In this document: positions 20,831-29,931 of the stretch, in pieces | Layout of the letters: the number at the start of each line of letters is the position of its first letter | How positions within the stretch are numbered: the stretch's first letter is position 1 | Assembly: GCF_008831265.1 (NCBI RefSeq) | Contig: NZ_VTTH01000003.1 | Span: 124,001-188,000, forward strand | DNA length: 64,000 nucleotides | From: Lacisediminimonas profundi | GTDB lineage: Bacteria > Pseudomonadota > Gammaproteobacteria > Burkholderiales > Burkholderiaceae_D | Reading direction: 5' to 3' | Translations under genes and position numbers: made by a program | Notes under the pieces: model-generated | Databases searched by the model: none | What the model was told of the DNA's origin: nothing | Seen by the model: only the letters and a program-made list of their open reading frames with translations

Positions 20831-22546
20831 ATGTCTACTGTTGCTTCTTCCTCCACGTCCGCACCTGGAATGGAAAGTTTTGCCGCCCTGTTCGAGGAAT
20901 CGCTGACCCGCCAGGACATGCGTTCCGGTGAAGTGATCTCGGCTGAAGTCGTTCGCATCGACCACAATTTCGTGATCGTCAACGCCGGCCTGAAATCCGA
21001 AGCATTCATCCCCATCGAAGAATTCAAGAACGACATCGGTGAGCTCGACGTCAATATCGGCGACTACATCACCGTTGCGATCGAATCCCTCGAAAACGGT
21101 TTCGGCGACACCATCCTGTCGCGCGACAAGGCCAAACGCCTGGCGTCCTGGCTTGCGCTGGAAAAAGCGATGGAATCCGGCGAAATCGTCTCCGGCACCG
21201 TCAACGGCAAGGTCAAGGGCGGCCTGACCGTCATGACCAACGGCATCCGTGCCTTCCTGCCGGGTTCGCTGGTCGATACCCGTCCGGTCAAGGACACGAC
21301 GCCGTACGAAGGCAAAACGCTGGACTTCAAGGTCATCAAGCTGGATCGCAAGCGCAACAACGTTGTGCTGTCGCGCCGCGCAGTGGTCGAAGAGTCGATG
21401 GGCGAAGAGCGCGCCAAGCTGATGGAAACCCTGAAAGAAGGCACCATCGTCACCGGTATCGTCAAGAACATCACCGACTACGGCGCATTCGTCGACCTCG
21501 GTGGCATCGATGGCCTGCTGCACATCACCGACCTGGCATGGCGTCGTGTGCGTCATCCGTCGGAAGTGCTGTCGGTTGGCCAGGAAATCACTGCCAAGGT
21601 CCTCAAGTACGATCAAGAGAAGAACCGCGTCTCGCTGGGCGTCAAGCAACTGGGTGACGATCCCTGGACCGGCCTGTCGCGTCGCTACCCGCCGAGCACC
21701 CGCCTGTTCGGCAAGGTCACCAACCTGACCGACTACGGCGCGTTCGTTGAAGTCGAGCAGGGCATCGAAGGCCTGGTGCACGTCTCCGAAATGGACTGGA
21801 CCAACAAGAACGTCGCACCAAGCAAGGTTGTGCAGCTGGGCGACGAAGTCGAAGTCATGGTTCTGGAAATCGACGAAGAGCGTCGCCGTATCAGCCTCGG
21901 CATGAAACAGTGCAAGGCCAATCCGTGGGATGACTTCGCGATCACGCACAAGAAGGGCGACAAAGTCAGCGGCGCCATCAAGTCGATCACCGACTTCGGC
22001 GTGTTCATCGGCCTGCCGGGCAACATCGACGGCCTGGTTCACCTGTCCGACCTGTCGTGGACCGAGACCGGCGAAGAAGCCGTCCGCCGCTACAAGAAGG
22101 GCGACGAGCTGGAAGCCATCGTGCTGGCGATCGATGTCGAGCGCGAGCGTGTCTCGCTGGGCGTCAAGCAACTCGAAGGCGACCCGTTCAACAACTTCGC
22201 TGCAATGAACGACAAGGGCGCGCTGGTCAACGGCACGGTCAAGTCGGTCGAGCCGAAGGGCGCAGTGATCCAGTTGTCGGAGGAAGTCGAAGGCTATCTG
22301 CGTGCATCCGAAATCTCGCGCGACCGCGTTGAAGATGCCGGTACGCACCTGAAGGTTGGCGACACCGTCGAAACGATGGTCATCAACATCGACCGCAAGG
22401 CACGCAGCATCCAGTTGTCGATCAAGGCGAAGGACAATGCCGAGACTCAGGAAGCCATGCAGAAGATCTCGTCCGACTCCGCAGGTTCTGCCGGCACGAC
22501 CAGCCTTGGCGCACTGCTGAAAGCCAAGCTGGATAACAAGGGCTGA
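20831..22546 (+). CDS. rpsA: 30S ribosomal protein S1
   Basis: The 571-residue protein consists of six S1 (OB-fold) repeats that bind mRNA and help start translation. Repeat signatures recur, for example [40 protein letters not shown] and [20 protein letters not shown]. The N-terminus ([17 protein letters not shown]) binds S2; here it is preceded by 14 extra Ser/Ala-rich residues from ATG 20831. The 187-bp gap after cmk probably carries its own promoter and a regulatory leader. ihfB follows after 14 bp. Confidence 0.98.
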   Translation: MSTVASSSTSAPGMESFAALFEESLTRQDMRSGEVISAEVVRIDHNFVIVNAGLKSEAFIPIEEFKNDIGELDVNIGDYITVAIESLENGFGDTILSRDKAKRLASWLALEKAMESGEIVSGTVNGKVKGGLTVMTNGIRAFLPGSLVDTRPVKDTTPYEGKTLDFKVIKLDRKRNNVVLSRRAVVEESMGEERAKLMETLKEGTIVTGIVKNITDYGAFVDLGGIDGLLHITDLAWRRVRHPSEVLSVGQEITAKVLKYDQEKNRVSLGVKQLGDDPWTGLSRRYPPSTRLFGKVTNLTDYGAFVEVEQGIEGLVHVSEMDWTNKNVAPSKVVQLGDEVEVMVLEIDEERRRISLGMKQCKANPWDDFAITHKKGDKVSGAIKSITDFGVFIGLPGNIDGLVHLSDLSWTETGEEAVRRYKKGDELEAIVLAIDVERERVSLGVKQLEGDPFNNFAAMNDKGALVNGTVKSVEPKGAVIQLSEEVEGYLRASEISRDRVEDAGTHLKVGDTVETMVINIDRKARSIQLSIKAKDNAETQEAMQKISSDSAGSAGTTSLGALLKAKLDNKG

Positions 22547-22560
22547 GCCCCGGACCGGCA

Positions 22561-22866
22561 ATGACCAAGTCGGAGTTGATTGCACGTCTGGCCGAGCATT
22601 ATCCGCAACTGGTTGCAAAAGATGCGGATTTTGCCGTCAAGACGATACTCGATGCGATGACCGATGCGCTGTCCAGTGGCCAGCGCATTGAAATCCGCGG
22701 GTTTGGCAGCTTTGCGCTCAACAGTCGCCCGCCGCGCATCGGACGCAATCCGAAGTCCGGCGACAAGGTGATGGTGCCCGAGAAACGGGTGCCGCACTTC
22801 AAGCCGGGCAAGGAATTGCGCGAGCGCGTCGACGCGATGGTCGGGCAGCCAATCAAGGAAGACTGA
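22561..22866 (+). CDS. ihfB: Integration host factor subunit beta
   Basis: The 101-residue HU/IHF-family protein bends DNA as a heterodimer with IhfA. The family arm [20 protein letters not shown] is clear, with the DNA-intercalating Pro in [12 protein letters not shown], and [16 protein letters not shown] closes the fold. ATG 22561 begins [18 protein letters not shown] strong intrinsic terminator follows at 22895-22923. Confidence 0.97.
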   Translation: MTKSELIARLAEHYPQLVAKDADFAVKTILDAMTDALSSGQRIEIRGFGSFALNSRPPRIGRNPKSGDKVMVPEKRVPHFKPGKELRERVDAMVGQPIKED

Positions 22867-22894
22867 AAAAGGCGGCGGCAACGCAGCCTGGTGA

Positions 22895-22923
22895 ACGGCA
22901 TCCCGCGGGATGCCGTTTTTTTT
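22895..22923 (+). terminator. Terminator after ihfB
   Basis: ACGGCATCCCG directly followed by CGGGATGCCGT and a run of eight T. It ends the rpsA-ihfB transcript. Confidence 0.93.
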
Positions 22924-23022
22924 GGCGTACAATTTCGGCTGTGACAATTGCAGCCATTCTGGCGCCATGCAACAAGTGCATCGCACAATAACAATGACGC
23001 GCAGGAAACCGGGAACCGCTCA

Positions 23023-23331
23023 ATGAAAATACTGTTCAGGATCGTTGGCGTGCTGCTGTTCGTGGTGTTTTTCGGCTTTGCACTGAAGAACACGCAGGAA
23101 GTGGCCCTGGGCTTTTTCCTCGACTACGAAATTCGCGGACCGCTGGTGCTGTTGCTGCTGGGTTTCTTTGCCGGCGGCGCCGTGCTCGGCGTGCTGGCAA
23201 TGACCCCGACCGTGTTCCGCTATCGGCGCGAGCTCAACCGGCAAAAGCGCGTATCCGCGCTGACACAGCAGCAAGCCGAGGCGCAACAGGCGGCGCGCGC
23301 CAATCCGCCGCAGCCGGATAACATCGCCTGA
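23023..23331 (+). CDS. lapA: Lipopolysaccharide assembly protein LapA-like (DUF1049)
   Basis: The 102-residue inner-membrane protein has two transmembrane helices (ILFRIVGVLLFVVFFGFAL and LVLLLLGFFAGGAVLGVLAM) around the DUF1049 signature NTQEVALGFFLDYEIRGPLV, then a charged cytoplasmic tail. In E. coli LapA works with LapB to control LPS synthesis through LpxC. ATG 23023 is chosen by homology; a longer frame upstream is not credible. lapB follows after 44 bp. Confidence 0.9.
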   Translation: MKILFRIVGVLLFVVFFGFALKNTQEVALGFFLDYEIRGPLVLLLLGFFAGGAVLGVLAMTPTVFRYRRELNRQKRVSALTQQQAEAQQAARANPPQPDNIA

Positions 23332-23375
23332 ACGGCGGCGACCAGAATCCTTGATCAAAAAAACAATTACAACGC

Positions 23376-24551
23376 ATGGAATTTGAAACCTGGTGGCTGC
23401 TGGGGATACCGGCTTTTTTCGGGCTTGGATGGATCGCTGCGCGAGTCGACATCCGCCAACTCGTGTCCGAGTCGCGTACCTTGCCGCGCGGTTATTTCAA
23501 GGGCCTGAATTTCCTGCTCAACGAGCAGCCCGACAAGGCGATCGACGCCTTCATCGAGATCGTCACCCTCGATCCGGAAACCGCTGAACTGCATTTCGCC
23601 CTCGGCAACCTGTTTCGCCGTCGCGGCGAGACCGAGCGCGCCATCCGCGTCCACCAGAACCTGCTGGCGCGGCCGGACTTGCCGTCCGAGCACCAGGTGC
23701 AGGCCCGCTACGAGCTGGGACAGGACTACCTGAAGGCCGGCCTGCTGGACCGTGCGGAAGAAACCTTCAACCGCCTGGTCGATACGCAATACAGCGCCCA
23801 GGCCCGGCGCGCGTTGCTGGAAATCTACCAGCGCGAAAAAGACTGGTCGCGCGCCATCGAAGCAGCGCGCGCATTGCAGGAGTCGGGCGCCGGCACCCGG
23901 CAACGCGAGATTGCGCAGTTCTACTGCGAGCTGGCGCAGGACGAACTGGTGCGTACCAATCCGGACGGCGCGCTGGCCCAGCTCGAGCATGCGCTGGCGT
24001 CCGACCGCAAGAACGTGCGCGCAACGATGCTGATCGGCGACGCCATGCTGGCCAAGGGCGACATCGAGGCGGCGCTTGCCGCGTGGCGCCGGGTCGAGCA
24101 GCAGAGCGTGCCGCATGTCGCCCTGGTGGCGCAGCGCCTGATGGATGGCTACAAGGCCGTCGGCCGGCCGCAGGAGGGCGTCAACCTGCTCAAGTCCTAC
24201 CTGGCCGAGGCTTCTTCGATTGACCTGCTGGAGGTCGTGCTGAAGGCCGTCACAGAGCTCGATGGCGTCGAATCCGGCTACACCCTGATCAGTGAAGAAC
24301 TGCGCCGCACGCCAACCTTGCTGGCGCTCGACAAGTTCCTGTCTGCGCGCCTGATGTACGCGCAGCATGAAGTGCGGCAGGAACTGACGCTGGTTGGCAA
24401 TCTGGTCCACAACTATGCGCAAAAGCTGGCGCGCTATCAGTGTTCGCATTGCGGCTTCAAGGCGCGCCAGTTCTACTGGCAATGCCCGGGCTGCAATCGC
24501 TGGGAAACCTATCCGCCGCGGCGGACGGAAGAAATGACCATCATGAGTTAG
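23376..24551 (+). CDS. lapB: Lipopolysaccharide assembly protein LapB (YciM)
   Basis: The 391-residue protein has one N-terminal membrane anchor (WWLLGIPAFFGLGWIAARVD), a long array of TPR motifs (GLNFLLNEQPDKAIDAFIEI, LHFALGNLFRRRGETERAIR and so on) and a C-terminal rubredoxin-like metal site with two CxxC pairs (YQCSHCGFKARQFYWQCPGC). In E. coli it recruits FtsH to degrade LpxC and so limits LPS production. It is anchored in the inner membrane facing the cytoplasm and forms an operon with lapA. Confidence 0.95.
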   Translation: MEFETWWLLGIPAFFGLGWIAARVDIRQLVSESRTLPRGYFKGLNFLLNEQPDKAIDAFIEIVTLDPETAELHFALGNLFRRRGETERAIRVHQNLLARPDLPSEHQVQARYELGQDYLKAGLLDRAEETFNRLVDTQYSAQARRALLEIYQREKDWSRAIEAARALQESGAGTRQREIAQFYCELAQDELVRTNPDGALAQLEHALASDRKNVRATMLIGDAMLAKGDIEAALAAWRRVEQQSVPHVALVAQRLMDGYKAVGRPQEGVNLLKSYLAEASSIDLLEVVLKAVTELDGVESGYTLISEELRRTPTLLALDKFLSARLMYAQHEVRQELTLVGNLVHNYAQKLARYQCSHCGFKARQFYWQCPGCNRWETYPPRRTEEMTIMS

Positions 24552-24593
24552 CGGGCCTGCCGGCCCGCAAGCAATCAAGCCAATGGAATCAAT

Positions 24594-25967
24594 ATGAGAA
24601 TCACCATCATCGGCACCGGCTATGTTGGCCTGGTAACCGGCGCCTGCCTGGCGGAACTGGGCAATGACGTGTTCTGCCTGGACGTCGACCAGAAGAAAAT
24701 CGACGTCCTCAACGCCGGCGGAATACCGATACACGAGCCGGGCCTGGCCGAGGTCGTCGCCCGCAACCGCGGCTACGGCAGGCTGAAATTCTCGACTGAT
24801 ATCGAAGCCGCCGTCCAGCATGGCGATGTCCAGTTCATCGCGGTCGGCACGCCGCCCGATGAAGATGGCTCGGCCGACCTCCAGTACGTGCTGGCAGCAG
24901 CGCGCAATATCGGCCGCCACATGCGCGACTTCAAGGTGGTGGTCGACAAATCGACGGTTCCGGTCGGCACCGCTGACAGGGTGCGCGCTGCGATCCGCGA
25001 GGAACTCGACAAGCGCGCCGAAAAGCTCGGATTCTCGGTGGTGTCCAATCCGGAATTCCTGAAGGAGGGGGCCGCGGTCGAAGACTTCATGCGCCCCGAC
25101 CGCATCGTCATCGGTTGCGACGACGATGCCGAAGGCGAGCAGGCGCGGCGCGTGATGCGCAAGTTGTACGCGCCGTTCAACCGCAATCACGAGCGTACTT
25201 TCTGGATGGACGTGCGCTCCGCGGAATTCACCAAATACGCTGCCAACGCCATGCTGGCCACCCGTATCTCGTTCATGAACGAGATGGCCAATCTGGCCGA
25301 CCGCGTCGGCGCCGATATCGAAGCAGTGCGGCAGGGCATCGGGTCGGATCCGCGTATCGGTTACAGCTTCCTGTATGCCGGTTGCGGATACGGCGGCTCG
25401 TGCTTCCCGAAGGACGTGCAGGCGCTGGAGCGCACCGCCCGCGAATACGACCAGGACCTGCTGATCCTGCGTGCGGTCGAGCAGGTCAACAACCACCAGA
25501 AATACATCCTGGGACGCAAGATCGTCGAACGTTTCGGCGAGGATCTTGCGGGCCGGCATTTTGCAGTCTGGGGGCTGGCATTCAAGCCCAATACCGACGA
25601 CATGCGCGAGGCGCCGGCCCGGGTCCTGCTGCAGGAACTGGTTTCACGCGGCGCCACGGTTGCCGTGTATGACCCGGTCGCAATGGACGAGGCGAAACGG
25701 GTGCTGGCGCTGGATTTCGACGGCAAGCCGGATCTGTTGTCGCGCATCCGCTTCAGCGAAACACCCGATGACGCCGCGCAGGATGCCGATGCGCTGGTGA
25801 TCGTGACCGAATGGAAGGCCTTCCGCAGTCCTGATTTCGAACGGCTCAAGCGGCAGCTGAAGGCGCCGGTGATTTTCGATGGACGCAACCTGTTCGAGCC
25901 GGAAGTGATGTCCGACAGCGGCATCGAATACCACGGTATCGGACGTTCGGCGGCAGTGCGCGCATGA
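24594..25967 (+). CDS. ugd: UDP-glucose 6-dehydrogenase
   Basis: The 457-residue NAD enzyme oxidises UDP-glucose to UDP-glucuronate for LPS or exopolysaccharide. The NAD motif is [19 protein letters not shown]; the catalytic Cys lies in [37 protein letters not shown] and [16 protein letters not shown] are standard. Its stop codon overlaps the start of the heptose kinase by 4 bp, coupling sugar-nucleotide and heptose supply. Confidence 0.96.
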   Translation: MRITIIGTGYVGLVTGACLAELGNDVFCLDVDQKKIDVLNAGGIPIHEPGLAEVVARNRGYGRLKFSTDIEAAVQHGDVQFIAVGTPPDEDGSADLQYVLAAARNIGRHMRDFKVVVDKSTVPVGTADRVRAAIREELDKRAEKLGFSVVSNPEFLKEGAAVEDFMRPDRIVIGCDDDAEGEQARRVMRKLYAPFNRNHERTFWMDVRSAEFTKYAANAMLATRISFMNEMANLADRVGADIEAVRQGIGSDPRIGYSFLYAGCGYGGSCFPKDVQALERTAREYDQDLLILRAVEQVNNHQKYILGRKIVERFGEDLAGRHFAVWGLAFKPNTDDMREAPARVLLQELVSRGATVAVYDPVAMDEAKRVLALDFDGKPDLLSRIRFSETPDDAAQDADALVIVTEWKAFRSPDFERLKRQLKAPVIFDGRNLFEPEVMSDSGIEYHGIGRSAAVRA

Positions 25968-26905
25968 ACAGCTTCGACCCCGCCCGCGCGGCCGCTGCGC
26001 GCATCCTGGTAGTTGGCGACGTGATGCTGGACCGTTACTGGTTTGGCGAGGTCAGCCGCATCTCGCCGGAAGCGCCAGTGCCCGTGGTCAGGGTCCAGCG
26101 GCGCGAGGAACGGCTTGGTGGCGCCGCCAACGTCGCCCGCAATGCCGTCGCGCTTGGCGCGCAAACCGGACTGCTGGGCGTGATCGGGCAAGATGAGGCG
26201 GGCGACGCGGTTGAAGCGCTGGTGCAGCAAGCCGGCATCCGCTCCAGCCTGAACCGGGATGCGGCGATCTCGACCATCATCAAGCTGCGGGTGATCGGGC
26301 GGCAGCAGCAATTGCTGCGCATCGATTTCGAAGAAGCGCCGAGCGAAATCGCATTACGTGACAAGCTCACGCAGTTCAACGCCTTGCTGCCCGGCTTCGA
26401 CATCATTGTCCTGTCCGATTATGCCAAGGGCAGCCTGGTCAATGTCGGCGAAATGATCGCTACGGCAAGGCGCGCAAACAAGTTGATCCTGGTCGACCCG
26501 AAGGGCGACGATTTCGCCCGCTATGCCGGGGCCTCGGTGCTGACGCCGAACAAGTCGGAATTGCGCCAGGTTGTCGGCAACTGGAAAAGCGAGGACGAAC
26601 TGACGCAGCGCGCGCAGAAGCTGCGCGGCGAATTGCAGCTCGATGCGCTGTTGCTGACTCGCTCGGAGGAAGGCATGTCGCTGTACACCGCGGATTCTGT
26701 CGAACACTTCCCGGCGGTCACGCGCGAGGTCTACGACGTCTCCGGCGCCGGCGATACCGTGATCGCGACCCTGGCCACGATGCTGGGGGCCGGCATGTCG
26801 ATTCGCGATGCAGTGGAGACCGCTAATCGAGCAGGCGGTATCGTGGTTGGCAAGCTCGGTACGGCCACTGTCGGCCTGGACGAACTTTTCCCGCCTGAGG
26901 CCTGA
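25964..26905 (+). CDS. rfaE1: D-glycero-beta-D-manno-heptose-7-phosphate kinase
   Basis: The 313-residue protein equals the N-terminal kinase domain of HldE; the nucleotidyltransferase domain is absent, so the two activities are split here, as in other betaproteobacteria. It belongs to the ribokinase family: [40 protein letters not shown], and the catalytic [19 protein letters not shown]. It makes heptose-1,7-bisphosphate for the LPS inner core. hldD (epimerase), which I recall as the usual next gene, is not here. Confidence 0.93.
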   Translation: MNSFDPARAAAARILVVGDVMLDRYWFGEVSRISPEAPVPVVRVQRREERLGGAANVARNAVALGAQTGLLGVIGQDEAGDAVEALVQQAGIRSSLNRDAAISTIIKLRVIGRQQQLLRIDFEEAPSEIALRDKLTQFNALLPGFDIIVLSDYAKGSLVNVGEMIATARRANKLILVDPKGDDFARYAGASVLTPNKSELRQVVGNWKSEDELTQRAQKLRGELQLDALLLTRSEEGMSLYTADSVEHFPAVTREVYDVSGAGDTVIATLATMLGAGMSIRDAVETANRAGGIVVGKLGTATVGLDELFPPEA

Positions 26906-26988
26906 GGGCGTCAACCAAGTCGCCCTTCAGCCGTTGCTGGTTCACCGCGCTACCGCCGGTGGCGCATGCACAGCATCTGGAGGGTTCG

Positions 26989-27297
26989 ATGATCAAACAA
27001 TTGCTACAAATTACCGCGCTGGCGCTCTTGTTCGCCGGGCCGGCTTGCGCCCAGGTCGATGCGAATTTTGCGGACCAGGCGGCACTGGATGGTGTCAAAG
27101 GCATCGGTCCCACCATCTCGCACGCGATACTCGACGAACGCCGGCGGCGCGGCCTGTACAAGGATTGGGCCGACCTGGAGCAGCGGGTGAAAGGCATGGG
27201 CGAACGTCGCGCACTGGCCTTGTCCGAGGCGGGATTGACCGTGGACGGGAAGGGAAAGGCCGATCCGGCGCGCGTGCCGCGTTCTTCCGCCCGTTGA
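26989..27297 (+). CDS. ComEA-like helix-hairpin-helix protein
   Basis: ATG 26989 follows GGAGG and gives 102 residues. It has a signal peptide (LLQITALALLFAGPACA, cleavage after ACA) and a helix-hairpin-helix DNA-binding unit (DQAALDGVKGIGPTISHAIL, ERVKGMGERRALAL-like region). ComEA proteins bind incoming DNA in the periplasm during natural transformation; short forms like this are widespread and not always tied to competence. It lies between the heptose kinase and cysM. Confidence 0.85.
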   Translation: MIKQLLQITALALLFAGPACAQVDANFADQAALDGVKGIGPTISHAILDERRRRGLYKDWADLEQRVKGMGERRALALSEAGLTVDGKGKADPARVPRSSAR

Positions 27298-27483
27298 ACT
27301 GGCTGTGAGGTGGTGGAAAGTGGCGCGCAAGCGGCAGGCAATCGCTTGGCAATTGCTTGGCAATCGGCATGCAATTGGCTGACGTCAGCGGGCAATGGTC
27401 CAATTCGCACGCCCCTGACGCCGACCGATTAAAATAGGCCTCCGTTACGCGCTTATGCCCGGGCCCGGCGCCCGCAAATCATC

Positions 27484-28395
27484 ATGTCCAGCACACACTA
27501 CAAGACCATCGAAGACACAGTCGGCAATACGCCACTGGTCCAGTTGCAGCGCATTCCCGGCGCCGATGCGGCTGCCCGCAACAACATCATCCTCGGCAAG
27601 ATGGAGGGCAACAATCCTGCCGGATCGGTCAAGGACCGTCCTGCGCTGGCCATGGTGAAAGGCGCGGAGGAGCGCGGACTGATCAAGCCGGGCGACACCC
27701 TGATCGAAGCCACCAGTGGCAACACCGGCATCGCACTGGCAATGGCGGCGTCCATGCGCGGCTACAAGATGGTGCTGCTGATGCCGGAGAACCTGTCGCT
27801 GGAGCGGCGCCAGAGCATGGCGGCCTATGGCGCACAGATCATCCTGACCCCGAAGACTGGCGGCATGGAATATGCCCGCGATCTCGCCGAGCAGATGCAG
27901 AAGGATGGCAAGGGGATCATCCTCGACCAGTTTGCCAATCCGGACAATCCCCGTTCCCACTACGAGTCCACCGGTCCCGAGATCTGGCAGGACACTAATG
28001 GGGAGGTTACCCATTTCGTCAGCGCGATGGGCACCACCGGCACCATCATGGGCGTGTCGCATTATCTGAAAGAACAGAATCCGCAAATCTGCGTGGTCGG
28101 CGCCCAGCCAGATGAAGGCTCGCAGATCCCGGGCATCCGCAAATGGCCCGAAGCCTACCTGCCAAAGATTTTCGACCGCTCGCGGGTCGACCGGGTAGAG
28201 AACGTCAGCCAGGCCGCTGCCGAGCAGATGGCGCGGAGGATGGCGATCGAGGAAGGAATTTTCTGCGGGATTTCCGCGGCCGGCGCGCTTGAGGTTGCGC
28301 TACGTATCTCGGCCGAAACTGAAAATGCGACGATCGTTTTCATCGTCTGCGACCGTGGCGACCGTTATCTGTCAACGGGCATCTTCCCGGCTTGA
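27484..28395 (+). CDS. cysM: Cysteine synthase B
   Basis: The 303-residue PLP enzyme makes cysteine from O-acetylserine and sulfide or thiosulfate. The PLP-Lys motif is NNPAGSVKDRPALAMV (the CysM form with R after KD), with the substrate loop EATSGNTGIALAMAA and the phosphate-binding GTTGTIMGVSHYL. It is preceded by a 190-bp gap containing its promoter and followed by a terminator at 28426-28465. Confidence 0.95.
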   Translation: MSSTHYKTIEDTVGNTPLVQLQRIPGADAAARNNIILGKMEGNNPAGSVKDRPALAMVKGAEERGLIKPGDTLIEATSGNTGIALAMAASMRGYKMVLLMPENLSLERRQSMAAYGAQIILTPKTGGMEYARDLAEQMQKDGKGIILDQFANPDNPRSHYESTGPEIWQDTNGEVTHFVSAMGTTGTIMGVSHYLKEQNPQICVVGAQPDEGSQIPGIRKWPEAYLPKIFDRSRVDRVENVSQAAAEQMARRMAIEEGIFCGISAAGALEVALRISAETENATIVFIVCDRGDRYLSTGIFPA

Positions 28396-28425
28396 CCTGA
28401 TCGACGCCGGTAACGCTGGAAATTG

Positions 28426-28465
28426 CAGGGCGGGCAGGGCAGGGATGCCGTACCCGCCCTGTTTT
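28426..28465 (+). terminator. Terminator after cysM
   Basis: CAGGGCGGG and CCCGCCCTG pair across an 18-base loop and are followed by TTTT. It ends the cysM transcript, inside the gap to the convergent gene. Confidence 0.7.
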
Positions 28466-28797
28466 CATTCTTCCGAACCACTGTCCTTGTTCTTCGGCTT
28501 GAACTGCTTGTCGCTGATACGGAACTTGTCGCGGCGGTCGCCCATCAGCATGCGCAGGTCGCGGATGCTGAGGTCGCTCACTTCATGCATGCGAATCAGC
28601 AGGGAAGCGCCAACCGGCAGGCGACGGTGGCGGATCTTGCTGATCACCGGCGGCGCCACTTCGAGCGCACGCGACAGCGCCGCGTCATTTTTCAGGTGCA
28701 GGCGTTCAATCAAGGAATCGAGCAGATTGTTCGGGTCGTAGGCAACCTGGTCTGCAAGACGGTTGCTGGGAGGGGTATCTTGTTGTGTAGTCATCAT
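28465..28797 (-). CDS. Small HTH-like protein, function unknown
   Basis: ATG 28797 gives 110 residues (MMTTQQDTPPSNRLADQVAY). The middle part, LDSLIERLHLKNDAALSRAL followed by EVAPPVISKIRHRRLPVGAS, reads like a Cro/CI-type helix-turn-helix that recognises DNA. The end is Lys/Asp-rich and polar (KFRISDKQFKPKNKDSGSEE). A longer frame with GTG at 28878 exists, but the shorter start fits the HTH fold better. Such proteins are common near cysM in relatives as I recall, but I know no experimental function. Confidence 0.65.
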   Translation of the reverse strand: MMTTQQDTPPSNRLADQVAYDPNNLLDSLIERLHLKNDAALSRALEVAPPVISKIRHRRLPVGASLLIRMHEVSDLSIRDLRMLMGDRRDKFRISDKQFKPKNKDSGSEE

Positions 28798-29133
28798 GGT
28801 GGCAGTCCAATATACGAAATAGCTTGGATGGAATACGAGAGGCGCAACCAGCGAATTCAATTTCTGCGCTGGTGACACGCTTGTTCAGAGTTCGCTGTTG
28901 CTTTTTAATTATTATATTGTCAATTGGAAACAATATAAAGAACCATCTCGCATCGTGGGTGGTGTTGACGAAAAATTACGTCATCAATGCCCACTGAAAC
29001 AATTTCCCAGATTTTACTGGTCGCCCTGACAAATGTATCGCATCGTTACGTTCTGTTAACTTTCACCAGAGAAAGTTTCATAAAGGCAATGATATCGCCG
29101 AAAAATATTCAGCGCTTGACGAAGCGCAACGCT

Positions 29134-29688
29134 TCAGCGCTCTGGTCGCGGCCCCCAGATGCGCGCGAATTCGTCCTGCGGCAGATCCCTTAGCACGCGC
29201 ATGTTCCGCTGGTAGACCGAGGCAGGATCGGGCAGGGAGTCCACGGCGCGGCTGATGCTATCTTCCCGCAATAAATGCAGCATCGGGTAAGGAGAGCGGT
29301 TGGTGTAGTTGGCGCGATCCGCAGCCGGGCTGTCGGCAAACTGGTAATCGGGATGGAAGCTTGCCACTTGCAGCACGCCCTCGTAGCCCTCTGCCTCGAT
29401 GATCATGTCGACGATGTCGAGGTAGTCGTTGTATTCGGCAAAGTCCTCCAGCACGAATGGATGGATCAGCAGGATCGTGTCGAGCTGTTCCGGATCAGCG
29501 GCAGCCAGGTCATGCAGGGCGGCGAGCAGTTCGGCTGTCAGGGCTTCGGGGTCGCGCGCCTGGCTGAGCGTGTAGCGGATCTGCCCTCGCGCCTGCACCG
29601 CTTTTGCAAACGGACACAGGTTCAGTCCGATGACTGCCTCTTCCACCCAGCGCCGGGTGTCGTCCATGAGCTTGTTCTCGTCGTTCAT
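29134..29688 (-). CDS. DUF1415 family protein
   Basis: The 184-residue product matches DUF1415 throughout: TRRWVEEAVIGLNLCPFAKA, the QVASFHPDYQFADSPAADRA segment and YTNRSPYPMLHLLREDSISR. The conserved Cys-Pro in NLCPFAKA and the His residues suggest a metal or redox site, but no activity is established. It is cytoplasmic, transcribed alone and towards the small HTH gene. Confidence 0.88.
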   Translation of the reverse strand: MNDENKLMDDTRRWVEEAVIGLNLCPFAKAVQARGQIRYTLSQARDPEALTAELLAALHDLAAADPEQLDTILLIHPFVLEDFAEYNDYLDIVDMIIEAEGYEGVLQVASFHPDYQFADSPAADRANYTNRSPYPMLHLLREDSISRAVDSLPDPASVYQRNMRVLRDLPQDEFARIWGPRPER

Positions 29689-29892
29689 TGAAGTGCTTTC
29701 CGATGTCGGTGTATTGCCAGTGTTCCCGGCGCTGTATTGGTCGCGCCGGGTGCGGATTCTACCCCCTCACTGCGTCCGGCGGTCGGCCGGACAAGGCGCG
29801 ACTGCGCCGGATGAGGGCGCTTCTCGTGTAAGATTTCCCCCGGACAACGACGAATCTGTCGTTGCCGATGCGCTGCACGCTGGAGGAGACAC

Positions 29893-29931
29893 ATGGCGGT
29901 AGCATATAAAAAAAATCAACCGGCTTCCTGA
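29893..29931 (+). CDS. Putative 12-residue leader peptide of the MFS gene
   Basis: ATG 29893 lies 5-6 bp after a strong GGAGGAG and encodes MAVAYKKNQPAS. Its TGA stop shares one base with the MFS start (TGATG). The MFS gene itself has no Shine-Dalgarno, so ribosomes probably reach it by terminating on this small frame. It holds an AAA AAA AAT stretch that could allow slippage. Expression is inferred from the ribosome binding site only. Confidence 0.5.
   Translation: MAVAYKKNQPAS

Noticed and set aside
20822..22618. Antisense frame of about 600 codons over rpsA
   Set aside because: Mirror of the repetitive S1 domains; no ribosome binding site.
23367..25559. Antisense frame of 730 codons over lapB and ugd
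   Set aside because: Covers two well-supported genes; the translation is low-complexity with no motif.
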